Assembly: GCA_027625915.1 (NCBI GenBank)
Contig: JANTQA010000036.1
Coordinates: 2,599,501-2,663,500 of the forward strand
DNA: 64,000 nucleotides
Origin: Anaeramoeba flamelloides
Taxonomy: Eukaryota > Metamonada > Anaeramoebidae
Reading direction: 5' to 3'
Both the position numbers and the translations under genes were made by a program. A model generated the notes under the pieces. The model was not told the DNA's origin and did not search any database. It saw nothing but the letters and a program-made list of their open reading frames with translations. This document shows positions 37,601 to 49,969 of this stretch, in pieces. Numbering within the stretch: the first letter of the stretch is position 1; the number at the start of each line of letters is the position of its first letter.

Positions 37601-40600
37601 GGATTTAAAAAATAAAGAAAATTAATGATCGCACTGATATTGGTTGTCCAGGGGAATAATTCGTTTGGTTTTTCAGTATAAAATTTGATTTCTTTGTTTG
37701 ATTTGAAGATAATTATAAAGCAAGATTCAGTATTTGAGATGTTTTTTTTAATTCGTAAAATTGTTCTCAAATCAAAAACCTGCATAATATTTTCGCTTTT
37801 AGAGTTTTCTTTAATCATTAAAATCCACCCCTTTAAAATTCCCCATCTTTCAATTAATTTTAATTTGTTGACATTTGAATTCTGGGATTGGAAAATCTTG
37901 TTACTGTAATTTATTGGGAAATTTAATAACGAATTTGGTTTATAAACAAATCTATCCAAAATATTTTGTGTCAGAATAATTCTTTCATTTAATGGTAAAT
38001 TATTTAGAATAAAAGATTTATAAAATAATAAATCTTCATCTTCATCATCATTTTCATTTTCAACATAATTATTTGTATTTGATTGCTTTTCAATACCCTG
38101 CTCATTCTCTTTTTTTATATTCTTATTATCATTATTATTTTCATTGTTGTTTTTATTATTAATATTATTTTCTTCATTGTTAATTGTTAATTTTTTGTTT
38201 GTATTTATTTTATCGAATAGTTTTTTAAATTCAAAATTTTTATCAATTAATTGAGGAGTAATTATTTCAATTTTATGTATTGGTATTACTTTTTTTTGAT
38301 TATTATTTAATATTATTTGACAATTTTCATTATCAATTATTTTATCAAATAAATAAAAATCTTTATTGTTTGCAAATGTTGCACCATTATTCTCGTTTTT
38401 GTTATTTATTGGAATATTGTTATTATTATTATTATTATTATTGTTGTTGTTGTTTTGTTTATTCTTATTATTATTCTTATTCTCGTTATCAATGTCATTA
38501 CTAATGTTGCCATCATGAATTAAATTATTATCGCATAATATTCTTTTCTCTGAGTCATTTATTATTGAACTAAATTTTTTATATTCATTCTCATCATCAA
38601 TATTATCGAAATTAATATCCTTGAGCATTTTAAATCGACAGTATCGGGATATTAAATAGTTTCTCCATTTTTCTAAATAATGTATAGTATCTTGTGTGAT
38701 TATAATTTTTTTTTCAATCTGGTTGGTTATTTCTTTCACTTTTTTGGCAATATTTTGTTGGGATTGTAAAGAAAAAATTTCTTCATTGATCCAATTTAAA
38801 ATTTTGTATAATCTATTCTCAAAATAATTAAAGGAATGCATTTCAAAAGCAGAAATTAAATTTTGGAAGGTTTTCAAAATTTTTAATGAATTCATCCATT
38901 TAAAGCAAATTTCTGAATTATTTACAACAAAGCGATACTCTTTATTTGGCAAATATATTAAAAAGCAGTAATGATGCTTCCCAATGGTTATTGGCGATTG
39001 TTCAATTGAAATTATTTTTCTAATATCAATAATTTCCTTTGCATGGTTTTTTTTCATAATTAATAAATACCAATCACAAATGGCTAAGGTTTTTTTCCTC
39101 CATTTCTCTTGGCCAATTTTATTTTCCTGTAAAATTTGAGTATTAAAAAAAATTGGGCTATAAAAATCTAAATTTTCATTTAATTTAATATTATTTTTTT
39201 TTATATAATTTTTTAATATTTTTAAATAATAGTCTTTCGATTTATATTCGATATTCATTTGGTTTTCATTTTCATTATTCAAACTAAACTGGGTTTCGAA
39301 AGTGTGTCTTGTTTGCTTCATAAGAAAGGATTCAATTTCAAATTCAAATTCATCAATCAATTCAATTTTCTCCTCTGCCTTGATGGGCATAACAATATCC
39401 ACACAATCGGAATTAACATTTCCAGTTTGATTACCCTTTTCTGCTTTTAAAATGCCTCCAACTGGCTTTTGAATCAAAATTAGCCATTCGTTTTTTTTTA
39501 AATTTAATTCGTTTTTTTTTGAATCGCCAATGTAATCTTTTAGGCAATATATTCGGATTTTGTTATCATGATCATCTTTAATGTTAAATCTAGCAGCCCG
39601 GCTTAGGATTTTTTTTTTCCAAGTGTTTAGTAGTGCTATTTGAAGTTTTAATTCTTTTAATAAATGCTTTTTTTGATCATTTTTTTTATGAAAATTAAGT
39701 AAAATTTTGTTATTATTTTTGCTAGTGTTGTTTAATCTCCCGTGGATCTCATTTAATTGATTTCGAATCCAATCGATTAACTGATTAAATTGGTTGTTTC
39801 GTTTTACAAAATTTTCATTGTCCTTTTCTGGATGTGATAATTCTTGAAACAATTTGCAAATACCAAATAATTGGAACCATTCAAGAACTTCATTCTGTGT
39901 GTTCACTCTTAATGTTTCTGTTAAGCCACCACGAATCCTCAATTTGAATTGGCATTTGGTTTTTTTCGAATCAGAATCCAAATAATAACTGATCACTCTT
40001 CGAAAGTCAATTACTTCGCTGGGTTGGATTGATTTTTCATTATCATAAAATCCAAAAAACCAAGATTTGATTCGTATCTGCTTCTTGATAAACTTGCCGT
40101 TGATTAGGATTTTAATAAACCCCTTTTTAAAAATTGGAAATGATTTCCCGGATTTGCTCTCTAATTCTACCAATTGATGTAAATCAAGAATTGGGGTTTT
40201 TGATTGCTTATTTGTATTCAGTTTTTCAAATTGATTCTTAAGATTATTTTTTTGGATTGATGATTTTGTTGTTGGAGTATTTTGGTTATTAAATGCATGT
40301 TCAGATTTCATACTGGAATTATTATTTAAATTCATTCGAATTCTTTGGGTTTCAAGCTCTTTGTTTTGGTCACTGTTCTTTTGGTTATCAGACAAATACT
40401 CATTTTTCAGTGTCCTTTTCGGTATTGAAAAGATCTCATGAATTTTTTTTAAATCAATGATTTCAATTTTTGATCTTGGCGCCAAGCCAATTTCATTACC
40501 AGTTTCAACTTGTAAAAATAATTCGTCGACTTCATTCCTTAAAATAAACCACTGCCGTTTTTTAAATTTTAATTCCTCTTTTGTAAGAGTTTGCTTATTT

Positions 40601-41300
40601 GATTCAATAGCATATCCTACTTCTTTATCTGGTAAATTTGGGAAATTTAACCTTGCCAAAATTTCTAAAACATAGATCCTTGATCTAATTAAATTGTTGT
40701 ATTTTTTTTTATAATAGAATAATCGCTGTGCTAAATTTGAATACGGATTAAAACTATAATGATTTGTTTCTGTGTTGAGATTTTCCTTATTTCTTTTTTT
40801 ATTTTTAATATTTTCAATTTTAATTTCTTGGATTTCATTTTCCTTCTTTTCTTTTTGAGCCTGTATTTTTTCTTTTTCAAAATTTTCGTAAATTAATTTG
40901 ATTATTTCAATTTCATTTTCAATGAAATTTAAGATCGAATTCATTTTTATTTTATGTTCTTCAATATCATTAAATTGAATTAAATTTGTAAATCCATTAC
41001 AATTCATTGTAATTTGTAATAATTCATTCCATTTTTGATATTCTTTTTCATTTTGTGCACAAAATATTTCGCTCTTTAATAAACCAATCAATTCAAATGA
41101 ATGCTTCCTATTTGACTTAATGTTGGCATTTGTAATACTGTTGAAATCACAAACATTGAGAAAATATTTGTGTGCAATAGAGTCTTCATTTGAATAAATC
41201 AATAGTTTTTCTTCAATTAATTTGCAATAATATTTTTTCAATTTGTTTTTTTTCCCTTCAATTAGACTGAACAGACTTCCATAATGTTCAATTCCAAATT
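34672..41300 (-). CDS. Ras-GAP protein, main exon with repeated PH-helical-SH3 modules
   Basis: This single exon encodes about 2,210 residues to the C-terminus. The last about 330 residues form a Ras-GAP domain: TLFRTDSIESKS carries the arginine finger (about residue 1917) and FLRFLTPAVV is the structural signature (about 2026). The domain should speed GTP hydrolysis on a Ras-type GTPase at membranes. Before it I count five modules, each a PH domain, a helical stretch with a W-rich helix (such as LNTWKKKILSRAARF, LEKWRNYLISRY, LEEWRGKILSKLLRF) and an SH3-like strand set (such as KKRQWFILRNEVDELFLQV). PH cores include VIDFRRVISYY, IIDIRKIISIE, VFDLRTILRI and a WWIILDG. Linkers carry Asn runs (about 946-966) and an Asp-rich run (about 1650-1710). 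No in-frame ATG opens it. An acceptor before 41300 joins in phase to the exon at 43584. Confidence 0.88.
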
Positions 41301-41423
41301 CTTCAATCAACTTTGGTACAAATTTTGTAGTTAGCCATTAGGTTAATTTAGGGTAATTTTTGTTTTTTATTTTTTGTTAAAAAAAAAAATATTTTTTTTA
41401 TAAATATTTTTAAAATTTTTTTT

Positions 41424-41490
<67 letters not shown>

Positions 41491-43583
41491 AAATAATTTT
41501 TTTTTATTTAATTATTTTTATTAATTAAATTTTTAAATTTTTTTATTTATTAATTTTTTCTGATTCAAAAATTATTTGTTGAAAATCTTGTGAAAATGTT
41601 TGGAAAAAAATACATTTTTATTTTGCTTCGAGTGTACCATTAAACCAGTACAGTTGGCAGAGAAGTTTTGGTCACAAAAAGTTCACAACTTAATTATTTT
41701 GAGAATGTTTTGTGACCAAATGTTATTTTTTTGTGGATCATTTTTGGAAGAGGATATTTCAAATATATATGATATTGGTGATTCAAACAAAAACAAATAT
41801 TTGTTTGGAATGTATGTAAAATATTTTTCAAAAATGATGACTCACTTGAATATTGTTTAATGGAAGCTGTTTTGTAAACTTTTATCCCATATTCTTATCA
41901 AAATCAATTTTTAAAATTTTTAGATCAAAACCATTCTAATTTTACAAATTTTTGTCAAATTTTTGTTTTGCTTTTTCTTTTTTTTTTTTTTTTTAATTTG
42001 TTTTAAGATCAGAATCATTTTTTATTTATTTTTTCTTTTCTTTATTTATTTTTTGTTTTTTCATTGTTTCTTTTATTTTTATTTACCAAAGTCAAGCTTA
42101 AAAAAAAGATCTTAGAAAAGACAAATAATCATTTAGAAAATTTAGACTATGTAATATCTTTTTAAAATTCAGATATTTATTATCAAAACAATCTTCTTGT
42201 TCATATTTTTTCAGTGGAAGTTTCAGGAATAAAAAATCCATAATTCTCATTTCGAAAATTTGTGATTTTCACTTTTTTTTTTGATTTTTTGATTTTTTTT
42301 TTTTTATAATAAAAAGCTTTTATATGCTTATAATGAATTAAAAAGAGAATTATTTATAAGATTTAATAATTAGTTGTTCTTGATTACTTATGAGTGTATA
42401 TATCAATTTATTATTTCCAGTGAGTCACAATTTTTGAAAGATAGTTTATTATCTATCAATAAAATAACAAAAAATTGCTTTTTCATATTTTAGAAATTTC
42501 GTTTTTAAATTTTTTAGTGAACAATCAGGAAAATATTGAAAATGTGGTGATACCTCTTTGTGGCACGACAGTTTTTTATATTTTTAGACTTTAGAAGTAT
42601 TAAAAGATTTCTTGATCATTAGGTTCAATGGATCTGCTCAAGTTAATTGTACAAGATAACCCTAGAAAAATATTTTTTTGTTTTTTTTTTTAAAAAGAAA
42701 AATAAAAATCCTCTCATAAATCAAGTACTGTATTAAAATCTAAAGCAACCTCTTTGGCTTTAAAAATAATAATTATTATCCCAATTGCAAATTAATATTT
42801 GTCTCCGGAATTAATTATTAGGCTATTTGTTACCTGTTTTCTTTTTTCTCATTTTTTATTCAAAAAATAAAATTTTTAATCTACAATAATCTTGGAACAG
42901 TGAATAAAAAAACAAGACTTTTTTTCAATAATACAAGATTAAAATCTTAGTTGGTAAATTAGTTATAACTTAAAAAATCAATTAGAAACATGTTTTTTTA
43001 CCAAACAATTTCATTAATTGGAAGATCTTTTCGAAGAACAATCAATCTCCCAATTAAGATAATTGATAGTAATTAGGTGCAAAGTCAACACCATATATCT
43101 AACAAACATGATCCTTCTACAGCTCGACAATTTTTTTTTTTTAATTTTTTGATAAAGTAAACATTTTTTTTGGTATTAAAAACACAAATTTTGAGAGACA
43201 GATTTTTTACTTTTGGGTGGATTATTTTTGATTTTTGAAAATGTTATTTGTTATCATTTTGCTTTTTTTTTTTTTCTTTGAGATTTTTTTTTTTTTTTTT
43301 GTAATAAATACAAAAAAGAAGAAAAGTATGAATGAACCAGTGAACATTTACCATTAACAACTTATGAATATTATTAGAAAATTGTTATGGATTATCAAAG
43401 AAATAAATTAATTTATCAGATTTATTATACGCTGAATTTATTGGTCTTTTTCCCCATAACAAATATTCTACAGTAATCAATTTTGCTTTGATGTGATGGC
43501 GTAAATATGAAATAGTAAAAGGGGAGAAAAGGGAAAGTGAAGGGGAAAGAGAAAAAGATAAAGAAAAAATGTGTTATTTTTAC
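41301..43583 (-). other. Intron between Ras-GAP gene exons (2.3 kb)
   Basis: The donor GTAAAA lies at 43583 and the inferred acceptor just before 41300, in matching phase. It contains a 61-base T-run (A-run on the gene strand) at 41426-41486 and a small hairpin near 41669-41722 (TTTTGGTCACAAAA against TTTTGTGACCAAA). No exon recognised. Confidence 0.5.
41426..41486. repeat. 61-base T homopolymer
   Basis: The longest homopolymer in the window, some 130 bases from the inferred acceptor of the big Ras-GAP exon. Assembly length may be unreliable. Confidence 0.9.
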
Positions 43584-44612
43584 GATTATTGGAGTTTTTT
43601 AATTTTGTATCTCTTAAAATTAAATGACAATTTTCTGGTGAAAACCAACCAACAATACCATTCAACTCTCCGAGCCACCATTCGTCTTGGTGAGCTTCTA
43701 GAATTGTAACAAAATCGAATTCCTTTAGTGATAATTCCCCCTTGGTTAAAGAATTGTATGTCTTTCTAACGATTGCTGTTTCTCTCTCGCGCCGATGGCG
43801 GTATGTTCGGAAATACAATAATATGATTAGTATTTTAGTCCACTCGAGTATTGCAACTAGACATTGGTTCAGAAAAAATAGACTTTTTTGATAGTTTCCA
43901 GTTAACCGTTCAGGAACATTTCTATACATTAATTTTTTTTTTATTTCTTCAATTTTGTGATCATAATTTTTTTTATGCAAATTTAGCCATTCCAATACAG
44001 GGTATATATCGTTGCGGTACCCATGTGCAATCAATTGTTTTTGTAATTGAAAAAAAATCTTGATGATTCGAAAATTCCATATTAATTCGTTGCCTTCTTC
44101 CACCGAAGATGTTGCAAAATAATATGTTTTATTTAAAGTAATCAGTTGGAAACTGTTTGCTTTTTTAAATTTGTTGTTTTGAAAGTTCGTGTATTGGACA
44201 GAAATTACTTTCTTTAAATCGATTGTCGATTGCGCTAGGCTGATGTCATAGGTATATTTCTTTTTATATATACCTAGCTGGTTGCCAAATAGAACAACCC
44301 ATTTCTCTTCCCATTTACCTGGCTTTTCAGAATAATATAAAAACCCATTTTTGAAAATCGGGATCAGTGGGGTTGGGCCATTTAATAAGTTTAAATTTAA
44401 TACAACACTATCTACAATTTTTTCAGGTTTTTTTGAAATTTGTTCCATTTGCAGTTGTTGAATATTGCTTTTCAGATTTGTCGCTATTCCGGAGATTTGC
44501 TTCCGAAGACTGATGGAATTGATTCGGAAGGAATCAGAATTAACAGTATGCCGTTCAAATGATGTTGTCTCTGGTAATGATGAATATGATAATTTAGAAT
44601 CCTGATGAATTT
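43584..44612 (-). CDS. Upstream exon of the Ras-GAP gene: PH-helical-SH3
   Basis: This exon encodes one more module, and a better conserved one. A PH domain runs from FKNGFLYYSEKPGKWEEKWV through TIDLKKVISVQY to ELIWNFRIIKIF. A helical segment follows (VLEWLNLHKKNYDHKIEEIK and ILEWTKILIILLYF). Then a near-canonical SH3: KTYNSLTKGELSLKEFDFVT, DEWWLGELNGIVGWFSPENC. The open frame continues upstream of the first Met through a Ser-rich stretch (DSKLSYSSLPETTSFERHTV) to an AG at about 44610, so that edge is approximate. It ends at a GTAAAA donor, phase 1, matching the acceptor at 41300. The same module order in both exons argues for one gene, although a separate neighbouring gene is not excluded. 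Confidence 0.75.
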
Positions 44613-45434
44613 TTACATAAATTTCTTTTTTGTTTTTTTTGTTTTTTTGTTTTTTTGGTTTTTTGGTTTTTTTTTCAATAAAGAATTCATTTAAAATGGG
44701 GTAAAAGAAGATTATTATTAATGGGATGAATTATTATTAATATATTATTATTATTATTATTTAAAGACTTGTATAAAAAAAAAAACAATTGTTTTTTTAA
44801 TTAACGCCAAGAAAACTTAAATTTATTTCTTGTAATAGATTTTATTTGTCTTTTTATAAAGTGGGTTTCATTGTTTGATTTCTCTCCCATTTTAAATCAG
44901 AATATGTGTGATCAACTTAAATATCAAATTAACAACATTAAAAAACCAATCCCATGATTTAACAATTCTGAAATATAAGGTCTTTCTTTTCTTTTTTTTT
45001 TTTTTTTGAAATATTATCAATAATAGTTAGTTTGTGTTTTTTCTCGAAAGATTAAGAAATTATTTTAACTTTTAAATTGTCACTCAAAAGGGAGAAAGAT
45101 AAAAAAAAAAAAAAAAGAAAGAAAGAAAAATCGAAATTTTATCGCATTTGCGAATTTATCATCTCTTATTTTTACAATTTAATATATTTGTTAGTTCTTT
45201 TATTTTAATTTTTTTTCAGTTCAAAAAAAATTAGATTTTAATTATTTTTCCATTTACTTTTTTTGAGTTTCCTTTTATTTTTTCTACGAAAGAATTTTTT
45301 TTTCTTTTTTTTTTACTTTAAAAAGGAGTTTTTTTTTTTTTTTTAATTAAAAGGTAGAGAAGTAGAAAAATAATCAATAACCTGGTTCTAATTTGGTGGA
45401 CAACTATTGAAGAGGAGAGAAATGGTAGTAGAGA

Positions 45435-45560
45435 TTTAGATTCTTCTTATATGTGATTTCCTTGTTCTGGAATCAACTTCTGTCAAGTCCTGTATTAGTA
45501 AACCAGGTGATATGTTGTTGGTGATTTTAAAATTTTTGGCATATCCAACATAAAAAGAAA
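45435..45560 (-). other. Possible unassigned exon
   Basis: Minus-strand frame giving GYAKNFKITNNISPGLLIQD followed by LTEVDSRTRKSHIRRI and a stop. Composition is less AT-rich than the surroundings and the residues look protein-like. No family is recognised and I cannot place splice sites with confidence. It may be a missing exon of the Ras-GAP gene or a chance frame. Confidence 0.2.
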
Positions 45561-46447
45561 ATTACAAATCACCCATTCGAAACTCAGGGAATAAAAAAAA
45601 AACTCAAAATGTTAAATGAGTATTTTGAGTATTAAAGAAAAAAATCAGGATTTTGAAAATCATTTATTTTTATGTCTTTTTTTCATGAGTGAAAAAACAG
45701 TGTTCTATTTTTCGAAGCAAATGGGCTAAGAATTCAGAGAATTAAAAAGGGGTATTAAAAATGGAAAATAATTCGTCCTTTCTAGGTTTATTAATGGGGG
45801 GGGTTTTCAAACACAAAAAAGCACAAGTTGAAATTTTTTTGAAAAGAAAAGTTAAGTTCATTAAAGAAAAATTAAAGAACAAATTTTTTTAAAAAAAACT
45901 GAATAGAATGACACGAATTTAGTTAAGCAACTATAGGCCTTGTAATAAGTAAAAAATTCCAAAAAAATTAGGTATCAAAAAAAAAAATAGAAAAAAATAA
46001 AAAAGCTAAAGGGTGGAAAAAGAATTATTTATGGGTCAAGATCTAATTTAATTGGAATTTCATAAGTTTGTTATTACATTTCAAGTAACTTTTGTTTTGT
46101 AATTGAGATCTTTCAATGGATTTTTTTCTTTATTTGTTTTCTTTATTTTTTTCCTAATTTTTTTAGAAAAAAATTGGAAAAGAACTTTTCAAAAAAGTGA
46201 AAATAAAAAAAAATGTAAAACTCCGGAATTTTTGTCTTTATACCTACACAGGTACTTTAAGTTTTTTCTTTTTCTGTTATTTTTTTTTTTTAAATCTCTT
46301 TTATAGCTTGCTTTTCAATCTCTTTTTCTTGTCTTTGTTTAAAAATGAATTTTTTTTCTTTTCATTTTTTAAAGAAAAGATACCCTATGAGCTATAATCT
46401 TTCCTACATTAAAGCTAAGTGAAAAAAACTCCTAATACAAGTTTAGA

Positions 46448-47135
46448 GTTTCATGAAGTGCCATAGAATTCCGTAGAGTGCCGTGGGGTGCCTAGCTTTT
46501 CTTGGGGTTTTCTGTTTTTATCTGTAAGTGTTCTAGGTTTTTTTGAGGTTTTCTATTTTATTGTGAAAATCTATTGATTTTCATTTGGTTTTTTTGAGTT
46601 TTCTATTTATTTGTGAAATCAATAGATTTTCGTTAGGTTTTTTTGTGGTTTTTTTTACTTTAGAAATAAACCGAAAATTTTAATAAATTTTCTGTTTATT
46701 TCTAAAGTAAAAAAAAAACCTAGAACACTTCACAAATAAAATAGAAAACCTCAAAAAAACCTAGAACACTTCACAAATAAAACAAAAAACCTCAAGAAAA
46801 CTTATGACACTTTTCGAGAAACTTTTCGTTAGGTTTTCCAGAATTTAAAAGAATAGAATAAAATCGGATAGATTTTACTCAATTCTTTTAAATTCTGGAA
46901 AACTTTCGTTAGGTTTTTTTTAATTTTTGAAATAAACAAAATAAAATTGAATAAATTTTCGGTTTATTTCAAAAAGTAAAAAAAAACCGCCGTTAGCTTT
47001 TCTTGTGTTTTCTGTTTATTTGGAAAATCGATAGATTTAACAAATAAAACAGAAAACCTCAAGAAAACCTAGGCACTTGACGGTACTTGACGGCACTCTA
47101 CGGCACTCTACGAACACTTTTCGTTAGGCTTTTTT
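46448..47135. repeat. Stacked-palindrome repeat, family D copy 4
   Basis: The largest cluster, about 690 bases and at least four nested inverted pairs. Words include GTGCCGTGGGGTGCC, GTGTTCTAGGTTTTTTTGAG, AAACCTAGAACACTTCACAA (twice in tandem), AATTTAAAAGAATAGAATAA facing TTTTACTCAATTCTTTTAAA, and GACGGCACTCTACGGCACTC. Confidence 0.75.
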
Positions 47136-47159
47136 TTTTTTCGTGTTTGAGTTTTTTGG

Positions 47160-47395
47160 GATGAATATAGAGTTTTGCAAACTATTAATTATTCTCTCTT
47201 CAAAAAAATATCCTAAAGTTGGATTTAACGAAAATTCCTTGTCACGTCAATTTAAAAATTTTTACCCCAATCTAGAACTTTTTTTCTCTGCTAGAAAGTT
47301 TTAAAAAAATAGTAGTACTATTAACAACAATAAATACAATATCCTCAAGAATTTGAAGTTCTGAAATTTTGATTATATTGTAAATAAAACTTTAT
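47160..47395 (-). repeat. K repeat, copy 3 (-)
   Basis: It reads as the complement of the K signature (ATTAACAACAATAAATACAA then CTCAAGAATTTGAAG) directly after D copy 4, mirroring the K-D order seen at 21.1 kb. Confidence 0.5.
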
Positions 47396-47852
47396 TACTG
47401 AGGATGAAATGTAAATTAAAGAATTAGTTTTAGCAAACTCAAAATTTTCAATTTTATTTTTTCTATATTAACAATGTGAATTTGCTTCTCTGTTTGTCTG
47501 TAAACTTGAGTGAACAAGTTTCATATTTTTTTTTTTTTGGCTTGGGAAATGGTCGTATTTAAAATTTAGAGTAAAGAGAAGTTCAAAAAATTCGAAAGTT
47601 TATCAACAAAACTGAACTTTTTGAAAAAATGAATTTAATTTTGGGTTGTAATTGGAAGCAACCAATATTCTTAATCCCTCACCAATCTTTTTGTCAAAAA
47701 TAAAGGATTAACATTCATTCAGCCAAGTTTTCCGAAATAAAATCCTATTAACCTCCACTTGCTTGTCTTTAATTTACAACTTTTTTGAGTGAACCAAAAT
47801 ATTAAAGATTTTATGTTCGACAAGTAAAAAATAAAACACAAAATACCCCACA

Positions 47853-48244
47853 TGCACAAAAATGATTTCTGAATTTTTCATGTTTTTTGTTAAAATTGTG
47901 CTTTTTTCATTAACAGTGAGACTTTTTTGGGTATGCCACTAAAAGGGTCAGGAAACTTGACAAAATATTTGATGTATTTACTAACATTCTATTGGATTTA
48001 ATAAAGAAATAAAGTTATTTGGAGTAGAAACCTCACAAGAAAATCCAAAATACTTTTTTCAAATTCAAACAAACCCAAACATCTCCAATGGTTTATTAAA
48101 TGGGATTTCTAATCATTAAAAATATCAAATATCCTGACGAGTTTTCTTACCCTTTTAGTGGCATACCCAAAAAAGTCTCACTGTTAATGAAAAAAGCACA
48201 ATTTTAACAAAAAACATGAAAAATTCAGAAATCGTTTTTGTGCA
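47853..48244. mobile_element. 392-bp inverted-repeat element (family E)
   Basis: Arms of roughly 100 bases are near-perfect complements. The left contains AACAGTGAGACTTTTTTGGG and TATGCCACTAAAAGGG; the right reads CCCTTTTAGTGGCATACCCA and AAAAAAGTCTCACTGTTAAT. The outer ends are TGCACAAAAA and its complement. The central 180 bases are AT-rich. Only one copy is seen here; MITE-like. Confidence 0.8.
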
Positions 48245-48835
48245 TTACCCCTTTTTGTCAAGATAAAATTAAAAATTATTTAATTCCGTAAAGAGGCTAT
48301 TGTATATTTTTGCTTTCGAATTGGGGACTTTAATGATTTCTTTAAATTCTTGGGTTGTGAATTATTTTGGAAAGCGGAATGAAAATTTTGTTCCTTTTCT
48401 TTGACAATTAACAGTAGTTCTGCTTGTGTTTACAAATTGTTAAAACCAAAAATGTAAAAAGATCTAATTCGTTCCGTTGGACTTTTTAAAAAACTTGCTG
48501 AATAAAAATGGAAAGATAGTTTTGTTTTTTGTTTTTATTCGTTCGAAATTAAACATTTAATTTTTTGTTGTGACTATCTTTAGGTTTTCGATATTAACAC
48601 AACCGAAGCTAAAAGGGTATTTCAATTTTTCACAGATTTAAAGGTCAGGAAATTGTTCAGAATTTAAATCGAAAAAAACAACTTTTTTTAAAAAAAAGCG
48701 ATTGCCTCTTCACAAGCTTTAAAGTCCCAAAAATCTTTTCAAAACCCAATTCTATTTTTGGTTCTTAAATGGTAGGTCTCTTGAAGAAAAAGTATTTTGT
48801 TCCCAAATCCGAAAGTTTTCTTTTTGATCCAATAC

Positions 48836-49025
48836 GTGAGAAACTTTTTACTCTTTGTGCTTTGATAATGATCCTGTTTTCTGGTAAAGACAAAACGATC
48901 GGAGGTTAGATATGCTGTGCCTTTTTTGTAAAAATCCAAATGATTATTGGCAAGAGTATTTGATAAGCGGTTTTGAAAAAAAAATTCTTTGAGTAAACGA
49001 ATCTTTAAATTTTTCAGGTATTTTT
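48836..49025 (-). CDS. Possible second exon of the Ras-GAP gene
   Basis: An open frame on the gene strand running KKYLKNLKIRLLKEFFFQNR and then, further on, LDFYKKGTAYLTSDRFVFTR. The first residues would complete the SH3 begun in the preceding exon (GIFP then KKYL). The GTAYLTSDRFVF part recalls PH/GRAM-type strands. The exon would require a 32-base intron (49026-49057); an alternative acceptor at 48986 gives 71 bases and also keeps phase. The donor at 48835 (GTATTG) is weak. Confidence 0.35.
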
Positions 49026-49057
49026 CTTTTTTGATGAGACAAAAAAATGATACTTAC

Positions 49058-49214
49058 TTGGGAAAATTCCTTCTTCACCTGTTCGAACATTCATTCCATA
49101 ATACCACTTTGCTTTAATGTCATTGTTTTCACGTAAATTAATCAGGTCATTTCGTAAAAAGTTTAGCACCCCTCTATGCTTTGAAAAATAATCAAATTTT
49201 GCAAGACAAGTCAT
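49058..49214 (-). CDS. Likely first exon of the Ras-GAP gene: N-terminal SH3
   Basis: From an ATG this encodes MTCLAKFDYFSKHRGVLNFL, then NDLINLREN, KWYYGMNV and TGEEGIFP, after which a strong GTAAGTA donor follows. AKFDYF stands for the ALYDY motif of SH3 domains, DLINL for the diverging turn, WYYG for the conserved Trp pair and GIFP for the 3-10 turn proline. The SH3 ends a few residues beyond the splice site. No better start lies upstream. I join it to the PH/SH3/Ras-GAP exons downstream because of the shared domain type and strand; it could instead be a separate small SH3 gene. Confidence 0.55.
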
Positions 49215-49969
49215 AAAACAAAACAAATTTGAAAAAATGACTACTTTGGGAAAAATTATTTGTGTTACAGGTAGGTTTTTGATATACAATTTTGTTTTGC
49301 TGTTTCCACTCTCAAAAAAGACAAAAATCAAAACACAAATAATCTCTTAAAAATAATCTGATAAGTGGACTTATTCAGAAATGATAGATTGGGTGATGAA
49401 CAAAAAAACGTATAACTCTTTCTCTTTGAGATTTGCAACAATAATTGATATTTTCATGAGAAATAGAAAAGAAATTTTTTCAACAAACAATATCAAATAA
49501 TTTTGTCAGATTGTTTGAAAAAAGTGAGGACTTTTTAAGAAATAAACTTTTAGAAAGTTTTCTGTTGAAAAAAAGTGGAAGATCTCAAACTTTAAATATG
49601 ATAGAATTTGGGGAATGAATAAAGGACTTTTTTAAAAAAAGTTTTCACTTTTCTTCAAATCATAAATCTTCAATAAAGTTTTCATTTTAACATTTTTATA
49701 AAAAACAGTTTTCACTTTTTCGAAATGTCCTTACTTGTATTGCTTGACGTTTTTTAATGAACGACCTTCAAAATTTATCAAATTGTGAGATTTCAATCCT
49801 AATCTGTCTTCAGTTATTTTACAGTTTGATGTTCCTGCTTGATTTTTCAGAAGTAGGAAAAAAATAAAAGAGAATATTGAGAGTTAGATTAAACAATACT
49901 GCAATAAACATTACGTTCATAAGTAATAAAGTTTTGTTTCCAATTTAATAGTCAATATTCCAAAACAAC

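Larger units (their letters stand above)
44613..48835 (-). other. Inferred 4.2-kb intron of the Ras-GAP gene
   Basis: Between the N-terminal SH3 exons and the exon at 44612. It contains D copy 4, K copy 3 and palindrome E. A possible extra exon lies at 45435-45560. The phases of the flanking exons do not join directly, so at least one exon is probably missing from this model. Confidence 0.4.

Noticed and set aside
41600-41860. Plus-strand frame of 86 codons
   Set aside because: It lies in an inferred intron on the opposite strand, with no homology or splice context; a small hairpin explains part of its structure.
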